A stretch of 64,000 bases of DNA from Streptomyces gilvus. Its GTDB lineage: Bacteria; Actinomycetota; Actinomycetes; Streptomycetales; Streptomycetaceae. Below, one piece after another: positions 43,450-52,407 of this stretch. The DNA lies in NCBI RefSeq assembly GCF_022513565.1, contig NZ_JAKWBE010000016.1, positions 62,001 to 126,000 on the forward strand, in the 5' to 3' direction. Under the pieces are notes generated by a model that was given only the letters and a program-made list of their open reading frames with translations, had not been told where the DNA came from and searched no databases. Position 1 is the first letter of the stretch, and each line of letters begins with the position of its first letter. The translations under genes were made by a program, and so were the position numbers.

Positions 43450-46400
43450 CTACGCCGAGGTCTCGTCGATGCTGGAGCCGGCCGGCAGGACCGCCACGGT
43501 GGCCACCAGGGAGGCGTCGAGCGGCCCCTGGTACATCCGCACCTCGTCGACGGCGCCGGAGAAGTACTCGCTCGCCGTCTTCCCGGTCAGCGTGCGGCCG
43601 ACCTGGAGGCTCGTCGCGCTGAAGTCCCAGGTGTTGTCCCAGGCCGCGTCGGCGACGGCGGTGCCGTTGACGTAGAGCAACACGTCACCGAAGACCGCGT
43701 TGTAGACCAGCGCGAGGTGGTCGCCGTCGCCCTCCGAACTCGGCGGGTCGGCGGCGTCGAGGAGCGTGGTCGTCACCGGGGCGGCCGCGTCGGCGCCGGT
43801 CACCACCAGCTGCCAACGACCGCTGGACGCCTGGTACTTGACCTTGATCGCGGAGTTGTTGGCGCCGGTGAGCGACAGCACCGTCTCGTCCGTCGTCGGG
43901 TTCGCCGAGGCGAGCCGGGCGCGCGCCGTCAGGGTGAAGCTGTCCTGGGCGGTGAGCGGTCCGGCGGCGGCGCGGGTGGCGTAGGCGTCCGTGCCGTTGA
44001 GGGCGAGGTGCCCGTCGCCCCACAGCGGCGCGGCCGGCGTGGTGCAGACCGGGTCGGCCTCGGGGTCGCAGGACTCGTCCGGTACGTAGATCGAGGCGCC
44101 GCCGCCGAGGGTCAGTCCGGTGCCGCCGCCCGTCTCCGGGGAGATGCCGGACGTCGCCCCGTCGAGCTGCCAGTAGGCCAGCTGGTGCGGCTGGATGCCG
44201 CCGAGTTCCTGGCCCTCGGTGGGCGGGATGACCCGGTCGTGGATCTTGACGTCGGCGACGCTGCCCTTGAGGTTGTTGATGTAGCCGTCGACGTCGAGCC
44301 GGCGGCCGATCTGCACGGCACCGGTCGCGTTCCACACCGTGTGCCGGGCCTGGACGTCGTCGGCGACGAGCACGCCGTTGACGTACAGCATCATCTTGCC
44401 GAGCTCGGCGTCGTACACCCCGATCAGGTGGGTCCAGCTGCCGGCGACGGCCGCCGCGCCGGAGACCTTCCAGGTGCCCAGCGACTCCATGTCGCTGACC
44501 GGGATGCGGAAGGTCCAGGAGGCGGAGTCGACGTCGTAGCCGAGCTCGAAGCCGGGCTGGGCGGTGCCGTCCTGGCTGACGACGGTCATGCTCTGGGTGG
44601 GCAGCGTCGGCAGCATCACCCAGGCGCTCACCGAGAAGGTCCTGCCGGTGTCGACGTTGGCCGTGCCCGAGTCGAGGTAGGCGTTGTCGGTGCCGTCGAA
44701 GGAGGCCGCGGTGTCGGTGGAGCCGAGGGGCCCCTCGACGCCGAACGCCACCCCGGAACCGGCGGTCGCGGCGGGCGTGCCGCTCGCGCCGGCCGCCTTG
44801 GTCGAGCCCTTGGCGTCACCGAGGGTCCAGGCGGCCTTGGGGGCCCGGCCGTCGCTGACCAGGAAGACATGCACGGTCGGCGTCTTCTGCGCGTTGCCGG
44901 CCCCGTCCACCGCGGTCACGTGCAGGGTGTAGGTGCCTTCGCTCGGCGGCATCCAGCGGATGGTCGCCGGGCCGCCGGTGGACTCGGCGGCCACCGTCTT
45001 CTTGCCGTTGTCGGCCTGCGGGCCGGTGAAGTAGTACGTGTACTTCGTGACGTCGGCCGACGGCGAGTCCATGGTGAAGTCGCCGTAGTCGCCGACACCC
45101 GTGTGCCAGGCCTCGTCGTCCGGGTACTGGGCCGAGGTGATGGTGGCCGACTTGGGCTTGCTGGTGTCGTAGATGAACTCGCAGCGGGTCTGGTTCCCGT
45201 CGGTGGACCAGGCGCCGTACGACTGCTGGTCGAAGCCGCGGACGGCCCAGGCGATGGTGGTGTTCTGCGGGATGCTGAAGCCCGGCTCGCCGTCACCGGC
45301 GACATCGCTGCCGATGGTGTAGAAGAACGTGGCCACGCCGGTCTGGTCGCTCCAACTGGAGTCCACCGTGTTCTTCTTGGCGGCCGTCGCGTAGTGCGTG
45401 ACCGTGGTGCCGCCGGAGGTCCACCAGACCTTGAACTGGGCCTGCAGCGTCTCGCTGTTGGAGCCGGTGTCACCGTGGTCGTAGTCCCGGATCACGGCGG
45501 AGACGCGCGGGGCGTCGGTGACGTAGTGCTCGGTGGCGCTGCCGTACTCGCAGGTGCCGCCCGGCTTCATCTGCAGGTCGTCCTGGACGGGCTCCAACGG
45601 AGGGCGGTTGTACGTCACTTCGAGGTGCGCGTTGCCGCAGAACCGCTTCCAGTACGACGTGTCGGACTCACTGCCCGCCTTGAGGCGGAAGGTGGTGGTG
45701 TCCCAGCCGTTGTCGGCGGCCTTCTGGATGGTGCCCGTCACGCCGAAGCGCACGTTCTGGTTGGTGGAGGTGCACGAACCAGCTGTCTCTGTAGGGGACT
45801 TGGTGGCGATGGTCTCCTTGGAGGAGGGCTGGTTGGACCAGTTCGTGCCGGAGCTGATCGCGCTCGCGCCGGTGCTGTTGACCCGGGCCAGCTGTACCTC
45901 GCGCGCCGCGGAGCTGTAGGTGAAGACCTGGGTCACCGCGAACTCCGCGCTGACGATGTCCTTGCCCTCGAAGCTCCCCGTGGGGATCGCGAAGAACTGC
46001 CGCTTGACGTCGTCGGAGCTGGAGCAGCGGTACGACACGTCGGACGGGCAGCGGCCCACGCCCTCGTCGTCGTCGAACTTCCAGAACTCGGCGGTCGAGT
46101 AGTGCGAGGACACCATGGTCCAGGAACTGCGGTTGGCGGTCTTGACCACCGGGTCGATGTAGACCGGGTAGACGGTGTCCTTGTCGTTGAGCAGGCCCGC
46201 GTCGGGGCTCAGGGTCATCCTGCCCGGGCCGAGGTCCACGCCGACGTCGGCGACCTGGGCTCCCTCGGGCGGCGTCTGGGTGCTCTCTTCGGCCGGGTTC
46301 GCGTCGTCCGTCTTCGCGTTGTCCTTCTTCGCGTGGCTGGAGTCCCACATCACCGGCTGGGGCGCCTCGAAGACGGTGCCGCCGGATCCGGTGTCGGTGG

Positions 46401-47130
46401 CGGTCAGCCCGCCGTCTCCGGTCTCCTTCAGCTTCACCGAGGAGGTCTCGAGCGGGAGTTGGAGCTTGGCCAGCTCGGGGTCGGCGGCGGCCTTCGCGTT
46501 CTTGACGACCAGCACGTGCGAGAAGCCGTCGGCGCTCGCGGTGACCTTGAGGTCGACGCCGTCGAGGACGTTCGCGTAGGTGGCGGTGGAGCCGTCGACC
46601 TCGGGCCTCGGCAACTTGTCCGGCCAGTCGAGCGAGAGCGAGCGCCCGTCCTTCTCGATCTCGGCGAAGGTCGTGTCCCCACCGCCCGAGAACGACATGG
46701 CGGCCAGCGCCGCCTTCGGAGCCAGCGTGCCGTTCTTCCGCCGGACCAGCGTGGTGTCGATGTCCGTCCACTTCCCGTCGACACGGGTGCGGACGGGCAG
46801 GACGTACTCGCTGGTGGTGAAGGTGCCGTCGGGGTTGGCGACGGTGGTGCTGCGCTCGTCGCGCAGGCTCTGGATCTCGACGGACCTGCCGGACTTCCTG
46901 GCCTTGGCCCGGGCGTCGTTCGGCGAGAGCGCGGCGCCGCTGCCACCGGACGTGGCCTTCTCCGCCTTCGCCTGCTCGGCGGCCGGCGCGGGGACGACGC
47001 TCAGCCCGGTCGACAGCAGCGCCGCGACGGCGGCGGCAGCGGCGAGGGGCCGGCGCCCGGTTCCCCTACGGCCCGGTCTCATACGGCTCTGCACGGCGCT
47101 GTGTCTTCTTCTCCCCGGCTCGCCGTTCAT
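43450..47130 (-). CDS. Secreted DNRLRE/LamG-domain protein
   Basis: The 1226-residue product has an Arg-rich N-terminus and signal peptide (PLAAAAAVAALLSTGLSVVP, cut near APAAEQA). It continues with a domain containing VDGKWTDIDTTLVRR, a DNRLRE-like carbohydrate-binding segment (about 330-510; TANRSSWTMVSSHY, VQLARVNSTGASAIS), Ig-like stretches, and two C-terminal LamG/concanavalin-like domains (about 810-973 and 1040-1223; FSVSAWVMLP, MMLYVNGVLVAD; LLYVNGTAVAD). It should lie outside the cell and bind glycans or partner proteins. ATG 47130 overlaps the FG-GAP stop (ATGA), and RHS follows after 90 nt, so all three are co-expressed. Streptomyces often pairs such proteins with RHS toxins. Confidence 0.85.
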   Translation of the reverse strand: MNGEPGRRRHSAVQSRMRPGRRGTGRRPLAAAAAVAALLSTGLSVVPAPAAEQAKAEKATSGGSGAALSPNDARAKARKSGRSVEIQSLRDERSTTVANPDGTFTTSEYVLPVRTRVDGKWTDIDTTLVRRKNGTLAPKAALAAMSFSGGGDTTFAEIEKDGRSLSLDWPDKLPRPEVDGSTATYANVLDGVDLKVTASADGFSHVLVVKNAKAAADPELAKLQLPLETSSVKLKETGDGGLTATDTGSGGTVFEAPQPVMWDSSHAKKDNAKTDDANPAEESTQTPPEGAQVADVGVDLGPGRMTLSPDAGLLNDKDTVYPVYIDPVVKTANRSSWTMVSSHYSTAEFWKFDDDEGVGRCPSDVSYRCSSSDDVKRQFFAIPTGSFEGKDIVSAEFAVTQVFTYSSAAREVQLARVNSTGASAISSGTNWSNQPSSKETIATKSPTETAGSCTSTNQNVRFGVTGTIQKAADNGWDTTTFRLKAGSESDTSYWKRFCGNAHLEVTYNRPPLEPVQDDLQMKPGGTCEYGSATEHYVTDAPRVSAVIRDYDHGDTGSNSETLQAQFKVWWTSGGTTVTHYATAAKKNTVDSSWSDQTGVATFFYTIGSDVAGDGEPGFSIPQNTTIAWAVRGFDQQSYGAWSTDGNQTRCEFIYDTSKPKSATITSAQYPDDEAWHTGVGDYGDFTMDSPSADVTKYTYYFTGPQADNGKKTVAAESTGGPATIRWMPPSEGTYTLHVTAVDGAGNAQKTPTVHVFLVSDGRAPKAAWTLGDAKGSTKAAGASGTPAATAGSGVAFGVEGPLGSTDTAASFDGTDNAYLDSGTANVDTGRTFSVSAWVMLPTLPTQSMTVVSQDGTAQPGFELGYDVDSASWTFRIPVSDMESLGTWKVSGAAAVAGSWTHLIGVYDAELGKMMLYVNGVLVADDVQARHTVWNATGAVQIGRRLDVDGYINNLKGSVADVKIHDRVIPPTEGQELGGIQPHQLAYWQLDGATSGISPETGGGTGLTLGGGASIYVPDESCDPEADPVCTTPAAPLWGDGHLALNGTDAYATRAAAGPLTAQDSFTLTARARLASANPTTDETVLSLTGANNSAIKVKYQASSGRWQLVVTGADAAAPVTTTLLDAADPPSSEGDGDHLALVYNAVFGDVLLYVNGTAVADAAWDNTWDFSATSLQVGRTLTGKTASEYFSGAVDEVRMYQGPLDASLVATVAVLPAGSSIDETSA

Positions 47131-48689
47131 CCGATCACTCCGAAGGTGGAGCCGGCGTCGGGCAGACCGTTGGCGCCGGGCTGGTAGGTGGTGGTGCCGG
47201 TGTTGGTCGTGCCGTCGACATCCGTCCACGGCCGGACGTAGAGGACGCCCTTGTTGGTGGCCGATTCCTTGCTGTACGGGATGCCCACGTAGAGGTTGGT
47301 TCCGCCGGCCACGAGCGCCAGGCCCGTGTAGTCGCGGGTCGTGGCCGTGCCGGGCAAGCCCGATCCCCGGGTGAGTTCCTTGTCGGCCGCGCCGATGGCC
47401 GCGTCGAGCGGCCGGAAGATGTGCACGGCGCCCGCGTCCTTGACCGTCGCCGTGTCCTTGCCGGGCTCACCGACCGCGAGACGCACATTGGCCGAGGTCG
47501 TCACGACACTGGCGTCGGTGTTGGCGATCGCCACGCGCTGCCCCATGAAGTCACCGGCGACGGCGTCGCCCTCCAGGTCCGCGGTGCTGCCGTCCATCGC
47601 GGTGACCAGGGAGTAGGCGCCGGACGGCTGTATCCGTACGACCGCGACCCCACCCGCGTCAGCCAGGGTCCCGACGTCCTCGCCCGGCATCCCGATGGCG
47701 AGCAGGACGTCGGAGTTGTATGTCTGGTCGCTCGGCCGGTAACCGGTCATCGAGATCGAGGTGCCGAAGCCGTCGCCGGACTCCGCTACCCCGGGGATTC
47801 CGGAGCTGTCCTGGTCGAGCCCCAGGAGCGGGGTGGGCATGCCGTTCGCGAGGGTGTGACTGAACACGGCGACCCCACCCGCGAAATGCTGGTCCCCGAT
47901 GGCCTCGCCCGGAGTACCGACGGCGAAGTACCGGTTGGTCCCGGCGAGCGAGTAGCCGAACCGGTCGTCCTCCTCGGGAACCCCGGGCACCCCTGCGGAG
48001 TCCTGGCTGACTGCGAGCTTCGTGGTGCCTTGGGCGTACTCCACGCAGCCGGCGTGGGCGTATGTCTTACCGCTCACGGTCACGCCCTCACCGGGGACGC
48101 CGATGACCAGGTAGGGCGTGCCACTCGCCGTCGTGCCCGCCTTCAGCGAGTAGCCGAACCAGTCGTACGCCTCGGTCCCCGAAGTGGGGTTGAAGCCTGC
48201 CTGCGAATACCCCTCGATCCGAGAGCCCGCCCCGATGCCGGTGGGCGTTCCGTGGATGACATAGATCGCTCCGGCGTCGACGAGGTTCTTGCCGTCCTTG
48301 AGGACATCCTCATACGGCGTTCCCACCACCAGGTCGCTGCAGCCGTCGCCGTCGGCGTCGTAGGAGGCGACGGCGGTTCCGAAACCGTCACCCGTCTCCG
48401 GTGCCGCCGGCATCCCCGTCGTGGCCTGGGATATCTCGGACACTCCCTTGCCCCCGCCGAGCACCACGCGCACGAGGCCGGCCTTCTTGGCCCCGTTCAC
48501 CGTGGCCCCCGGGTCCCCGACCACCGTGTCGCCGACCCCGTCGCCGTTGAAGTCGCTTGTGGTCCCTGCCGTGCACGTGGCCGCCACCGCTTGTGGCGAC
48601 GTCAGGGTCACAACCCCCGTAGCGGCCAGGAACAGGCCGACCGCTGCGGCCAACCCCCCGGCCATATGTGTACGCGTACGCACACTCAC
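47127..48689 (-). CDS. Secreted FG-GAP seven-bladed propeller protein
   Basis: The 520-residue product has a signal peptide (LAAAVGLFLAATGVVTLTSP, cut near AVAA) and seven FG-GAP/VCBS units that can be counted: DTVVGDPGA, DLVVGTPYED, YLVIGVPGEG, YFAVGTPGEA, LLAIGMPGED, RLAVGEPGKD and LYVGIPYSKE, each followed by a GGV/DAG-type strand. The first holds a calcium-type DFNGDGVGD loop and the second DADGDGCSD. This predicts an integrin-like seven-bladed beta-propeller outside the cell. It is the first gene of the toxin operon. Start GTG 48689 has GAGGGG close upstream. Confidence 0.88.
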   Translation of the reverse strand: MSVRTRTHMAGGLAAAVGLFLAATGVVTLTSPQAVAATCTAGTTSDFNGDGVGDTVVGDPGATVNGAKKAGLVRVVLGGGKGVSEISQATTGMPAAPETGDGFGTAVASYDADGDGCSDLVVGTPYEDVLKDGKNLVDAGAIYVIHGTPTGIGAGSRIEGYSQAGFNPTSGTEAYDWFGYSLKAGTTASGTPYLVIGVPGEGVTVSGKTYAHAGCVEYAQGTTKLAVSQDSAGVPGVPEEDDRFGYSLAGTNRYFAVGTPGEAIGDQHFAGGVAVFSHTLANGMPTPLLGLDQDSSGIPGVAESGDGFGTSISMTGYRPSDQTYNSDVLLAIGMPGEDVGTLADAGGVAVVRIQPSGAYSLVTAMDGSTADLEGDAVAGDFMGQRVAIANTDASVVTTSANVRLAVGEPGKDTATVKDAGAVHIFRPLDAAIGAADKELTRGSGLPGTATTRDYTGLALVAGGTNLYVGIPYSKESATNKGVLYVRPWTDVDGTTNTGTTTYQPGANGLPDAGSTFGVIG

Positions 48690-48751
48690 CCCTCGTTGGT
48701 CCCCTCGGCGGGCTTAGGTAAGGCCGCCCCATGAATGACGTAAGAGGAGAC

Positions 48752-48779
48752 TAAATACGAGCCAAATAAAGGTCGTCAA
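48752..48779 (-). promoter_or_regulatory. Promoter of the FG-GAP/LamG/RHS operon
   Basis: On the minus strand TTGACG (48779-48774), 16 bases and TATTTA (48757-48752) form a vegetative-type promoter about 60 nt upstream of the FG-GAP start codon. Confidence 0.6.
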
Positions 48780-49127
48780 GGGTTGCCCAGAAACTGATTG
48801 TGGAGGGCAATTACACAGACTGTGATCAAGTTTACCTTTAGGGTGAGACCGAACGGCAAGCGGCGCTCACGTGTCAAACAGGGACGAAATGGAGCGCAGT
48901 CCACCTGCTGGAACGGGGCGACCAACCGGTACTTCGCCAAACCTTTACATGACCTACGGACGATGGCCGTGATATGTTCATGGGTTGCACAACCGATTTC
49001 CTTGACCCCAAATGCCCTGGCGCAGGCCTTTCACCTACGGGTTGTCACCAGAATCGGGCGAGTTATTTCGTGAATTCTCTGTGCCCGCTTGACCGCCACC
49101 ACTGGAAAACGAGTCCTTGACGGCGGG

Positions 49128-49133
49128 TAAAAT
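49128..49133 (+). promoter_or_regulatory. Leaderless-type -10 of the glycosyltransferase gene
   Basis: TAAAAT lies seven bases before ATG 49141, with no Shine-Dalgarno between them. Confidence 0.5.
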
Positions 49134-49140
49134 ACGTGGA

Positions 49141-51081
49141 ATGCCGAGAGTCAAGGTCAGCGTCATCGTTCCCGTCTACAACACCGGGAAGTACGTCGAC
49201 GAGTGTGCGCCGTCACTGCTGGAGCAGAGCCTGCCCGCCGACGAGTACGAGGTGATCTACGTCGACGACGGGTCGACGGACGACACGCTGGCCCGGTTGG
49301 AGAGGATCGCGGCCGAGCACCCCAACGTCCAGGTGCACACCCAGCCGAACTCCGGCTGGCCGGGCGCGCCACGCAACCTCGGCATGCGCCACGCCAAGGG
49401 CGAATACGTCCAGTTCGTCGACCACGACGACCAGCTCGGGCACGAGGCGCTGGAGCGACTGTACGAGCACGCGAAGCGGAACGACGCCGACGTGGTGCTC
49501 GGCAAGATGTCCAGCACGATGGTGCGGCCCCGCCGGGTGTTCCGGCACACGGTGGACGCCTGCACGATCGAGAACGACGAGCTGATGCAGAGCATGTCGC
49601 CGCACAAGATGTTCCGGCGGGCTTTCATCGAGGAGCACGGTCTGCGGTTTCCGGAAGGTCCGTGGATCATGGAGGACCTGCTCTTCGTCAGCGCCGCGTA
49701 CCTCAAGGCGCAACGGGTCTCGATCCTCGCCGACTACCCCTGCTACTACTGGCTGAAGCGGGAGGACGGCGGCAACAACACCCAGCACCGCTTCGATCCG
49801 CAGCACGGGTTCTGGCCCAACCTGCGCACCATCGTCCGTCAGATCAAGGACGGCACAACGCCTTCCGACGACATCGACGCCCTCCAGAACCGTCTCCTGC
49901 ACCGCCTTTACCACGTGGAGATCCTCTCCCGTGCCCGTGAGCCCGAGATCCTGCGCGAGGACCCCGCCCATCAGCGCCCCCGTTTCGAGACGGCCCGCCA
50001 ACTCGCCCTGGAGGAGGTCCCGCCGGCCGTCCGGGAGGGCCTGCCCGGGGTGTCCCGCGTGCGCGCCGACCTCCTCGAACGCGGCGACTTCGACGGCGCG
50101 GTGGCGTTCGCGGAGCACGTCCGCGCGGTGCAGGCCCGCGGGGAACTGGGCGAACCCCGTTGGGAAGACGGCTGCCTGGTGGCCGACGTCAGACTGAGCC
50201 TGGTGCGCGGGGACGGTGAGCCGCTGACCCTCGTCGACCGGGACGGCACGTGGTACCTGGACCCTCGGCTGCTGGACGGCGTGCCGGGGGCGGAGGACGG
50301 CTGGGAGGTCCGCGACCCCTTCCGTCTCGCCTACGCCGAACTGGTCGTCAAGGACCGTGACCGGGAGGACTGGTGGTACCCGGAAGGCGACCTCTCGGTG
50401 GCGCTGGAACCGCTGGGCGAGGGACGCTCCCGGCTCGTCGCGTCCGGAAGTCTGCGCCTCGACCCGGAGCGGCTGGCAGGCGGCCGGCCGCTGGAGCGCG
50501 GGCCGCACGAGGTGTGGGCGTTCGTCCACGTGCTGGGCATCGACCGCATGGTCCGCATGACCAGCGACGGCATCGAGAACGCCCCGGCCGCGAGTCCGGC
50601 GCTGACCGGTGGGCGGCTCGCCCTCCCGTACTGGACGGCGGGCAGGGGCCAGCTCACCCTCGACGTCGGCCCCCGCCTGCGCAAGCTCGGCCCCGACACG
50701 GCCGACGCCGCCGCCACGAACGCCGCGCGCGGCACGCACTCGCTCCCCCTGCCGTACATCGCGGCGACGGCATCGGCCTCCCCGGCGCCCGTCAAGCTCA
50801 CCGTCGCCACCCTGACGGTGACCGCCGAACTGGCCCCCGCCCCCGACGGAACAACGGCCGAACTACGCCTCCCGCCCCGCCTCAAACTCCGCTCCGGCCG
50901 CCACCCGGTGACCCTCCCCAAAACAGACACCCCCATCGCGTACGCGGTCGTCCGCAACGGCACCCTCCTCCGCCTGGAGGGCCCGGCCTACAAGGCGACC
51001 ACAGGCCGCCGCCTCCTCGACACGATCACCGACGACCCCAGGGTCCGACGGGTGCGGCGGCGACTGGGGGGACGGGACTGA
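49141..51081 (+). CDS. GT2-family glycosyltransferase, wall-polymer type
   Basis: The 646-residue cytoplasmic protein has a GT-A domain over residues 1-250: VSVIVPVYNTGKYVDEC, YVDDGSTDDTL, NLGMRHAKGEYVQFVDHDD (DxD-like DHDD), and IMEDLLFVSAAYL (acid base region). The remaining 400 residues form strand-rich domains that I cannot assign, as seen in Streptomyces TagF-like or teichoic-acid-related transferases. It probably adds sugar to a cell-wall polymer precursor. ATG 49141 is preferred over an upstream GTG-type start because of the leaderless -10. It is divergent from the toxin operon. Confidence 0.82.
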   Translation: MPRVKVSVIVPVYNTGKYVDECAPSLLEQSLPADEYEVIYVDDGSTDDTLARLERIAAEHPNVQVHTQPNSGWPGAPRNLGMRHAKGEYVQFVDHDDQLGHEALERLYEHAKRNDADVVLGKMSSTMVRPRRVFRHTVDACTIENDELMQSMSPHKMFRRAFIEEHGLRFPEGPWIMEDLLFVSAAYLKAQRVSILADYPCYYWLKREDGGNNTQHRFDPQHGFWPNLRTIVRQIKDGTTPSDDIDALQNRLLHRLYHVEILSRAREPEILREDPAHQRPRFETARQLALEEVPPAVREGLPGVSRVRADLLERGDFDGAVAFAEHVRAVQARGELGEPRWEDGCLVADVRLSLVRGDGEPLTLVDRDGTWYLDPRLLDGVPGAEDGWEVRDPFRLAYAELVVKDRDREDWWYPEGDLSVALEPLGEGRSRLVASGSLRLDPERLAGGRPLERGPHEVWAFVHVLGIDRMVRMTSDGIENAPAASPALTGGRLALPYWTAGRGQLTLDVGPRLRKLGPDTADAAATNAARGTHSLPLPYIAATASASPAPVKLTVATLTVTAELAPAPDGTTAELRLPPRLKLRSGRHPVTLPKTDTPIAYAVVRNGTLLRLEGPAYKATTGRRLLDTITDDPRVRRVRRRLGGRD

Positions 51082-51103
51082 GGGGGGCCAGGCCTGGATT
51101 ACT

Positions 51104-51180
51104 CATGGACGCCATCAGATTCGACACGCTCAGCCAGGGTGTGCTGGCGGCACTCGGTGAGTCCGGGTGGGCCCCGGGCA
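51104..51180 (+). pseudogene. Possible SUKH-3-like immunity gene remnant
   Basis: From ATG 51104 about 26 codons read MDAIRFDTLSQGVLAAL then GESGWAPGKRP, which resembles the amino end of SUKH-3 immunity proteins (helix ending in GW.PGR). Afterwards the similarity ends and no frame continues it convincingly through the 305-nt gap to the next gene. The remnant is short, so this is tentative. The remainder of the gap (51181-51370) has nothing else that I can support. Confidence 0.22.
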
Positions 51181-51386
51181 AACGGCCGCGGCCCGATCCT
51201 GCCGAAAGAAGTCGACCCTGCGCCGCCTCGGCAGGTTGCCGCTGGTTCGCGGGCGGCGCCGTGGCGTCAGAACGAAGGGGGGAGTACGGGGTGTGCGACG
51301 CTGGAGCGGCTGCGATCGCGGCGACGGCATACGACCTGAACTACGAAGTCCCGCTCTCGCACCCCGTGCCATATATCATCGGCGCT

Positions 51387-51770
51387 ATGGAAAGCGGGCG
51401 GTACTCGATCGAGATCGAGCCGGAGGTGCGGCTGTGGCTGGAGAACATTCCCGCCCATCACTACAAGCAGGCCGAACGCGTCGCCGACCTGCTCGCCGAG
51501 CAGCCCACCACGCTCGACGAACCGCACTCCCGCCACTTGGGCGGCAAGCTCCGCGAGCTGCGCTTCCGCCTGGGCGATGCCCATCAGCGGATCACCTACT
51601 GGCTGGCGCCCGGCCGACGTGTCGTGCTGCTCACCGTGTTCCGCAAGACCAAGATGCGCGAGCAGGCCGAAGTGGACCGCGCCCACGCCGCACAGCGATT
51701 GTGCGAGGCGGAGCATGAAGCCGCCGCCGAGCACGAACTTTACAGCCGCAACCTCAAGGAGAACCGATGA
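51387..51770 (+). CDS. RelE/HigB-like toxin
   Basis: The 127-residue product opens SIEIEPEVRLWLENIPAHHY, has HSRHLGGKLRELRFRLGDAH in the middle and ITYWLAPGRRVVLLTVFRKT at the core strands: the order seen in HigB/RelE toxins, whose basic RFR and FRKT positions contact mRNA at the ribosome. The last 30 residues are a charged helix. ATG 51387 is seven bases after TATCAT, suggesting a leaderless transcript. It overlaps the next gene by ATGA; toxin-first order is typical of HigBA modules. Confidence 0.8.
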   Translation: MESGRYSIEIEPEVRLWLENIPAHHYKQAERVADLLAEQPTTLDEPHSRHLGGKLRELRFRLGDAHQRITYWLAPGRRVVLLTVFRKTKMREQAEVDRAHAAQRLCEAEHEAAAEHELYSRNLKENR

Positions 51771-52105
51771 ACCACAGCGAATGGAGGACTCGTCGCCACC
51801 GCCGGCTGCTGGGCGAACACCTGGACGCTGACCCCGAGTACGACCGGGTCTACGAAGAGGCCGGCCTCGCCATGACGTTGGGCAAGGCCGTCTACGACCG
51901 GCGTAAGCAGCTGGGCCTGAGCGAGGCCGACCTCGCCGAGCGCATGCACGTCGACGTCGATGACATCGAAGGCATCGAGACGGCCACCGAGCTGCCGCCC
52001 ATCGCGGTCATCATGCGCCTGGCCCGCGCATTGGACCTCACGGTGGACGTGCACCTCGCCGGCGGAGACGAGCCCACCGTCACCATCGTCGCCCCAGCGG
52101 CCTGA
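51767..52105 (+). CDS. HigA-like XRE antitoxin
   Basis: The 112-residue product has a helical N-terminal arm (WRTRRHRRLLGEHLDADPEYDRVYEEAG) and an XRE helix-turn-helix (LGKAVYDRRKQLGLSEADLAERM, VDVDDIEGIE) followed by LPPIAVIMRLARALDL. It should bind the toxin and repress the operon. Its start overlaps the toxin stop. The recognition helix differs from that of the next gene, so the two XRE proteins probably read different sites or form a heterodimer. Confidence 0.8.
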   Translation: MNHSEWRTRRHRRLLGEHLDADPEYDRVYEEAGLAMTLGKAVYDRRKQLGLSEADLAERMHVDVDDIEGIETATELPPIAVIMRLARALDLTVDVHLAGGDEPTVTIVAPAA

Positions 52106-52119
52106 GGTGGGGAGGAACC

Positions 52120-52356
52120 ATGCAGGACCCGCCTTCCGTGCTCGCCCGTGAGCTCGGGCAACTCGTCCACGACCGGCGCATCGAGCTCGGGCTGTCCCAG
52201 GCCGAGCTGGCCGAGCGGTGCGGGATGAAACAGCCGCAGATCTCCCGCTTCGAAGGCGGCGGGACCGTGCCCACACTTCCCCTCCTGCGCCGCCTGGCTC
52301 AGGCTCTCGGCGCCGACCTGACCATCAGCCTCACCCCGCACGACAAAGCCGCTTGA
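52120..52356 (+). CDS. Small XRE-family regulator
   Basis: This 78-residue protein is almost entirely one XRE domain: LGQLVHDRRIELGLSQAELA, ERCGMKQPQISRFEGGG and LPLLRRLAQALGADLTISL. It lies 14 bp after the HigA-like gene on the same strand with GGGGAGGAACC just before ATG 52120. It could be a second antitoxin, a dedicated repressor, or a partner left after a duplication. Confidence 0.78.
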   Translation: MQDPPSVLARELGQLVHDRRIELGLSQAELAERCGMKQPQISRFEGGGTVPTLPLLRRLAQALGADLTISLTPHDKAA

Positions 52357-52407
52357 CACGCAGGTGTCGTCTACCTGCGAACCGATCTGATCTCCGGCGA
52401 GGAGTGT

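Larger units (their letters stand above)
48690..49140. other. Divergent intergenic region, AT-richer than its surroundings
   Basis: These 451 nt separate the toxin operon from the glycosyltransferase. Apart from the two promoters I see no gene; a short open frame at 48798-49073 has no coding bias, no ribosome binding site and no recognisable similarity. The composition is clearly less GC-rich than neighbouring genes, leaving room for regulators to bind. Confidence 0.6.

Noticed and set aside
43438..47187. A 1249-codon plus-strand open frame opposite the LamG gene
   Set aside because: Antisense shadow; the minus-strand frame has signal peptide and LamG domains.
48798..49073. 91-codon open frame in the divergent region
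   Set aside because: No ribosome binding site, no codon bias and no similarity; the DNA is promoter-like.
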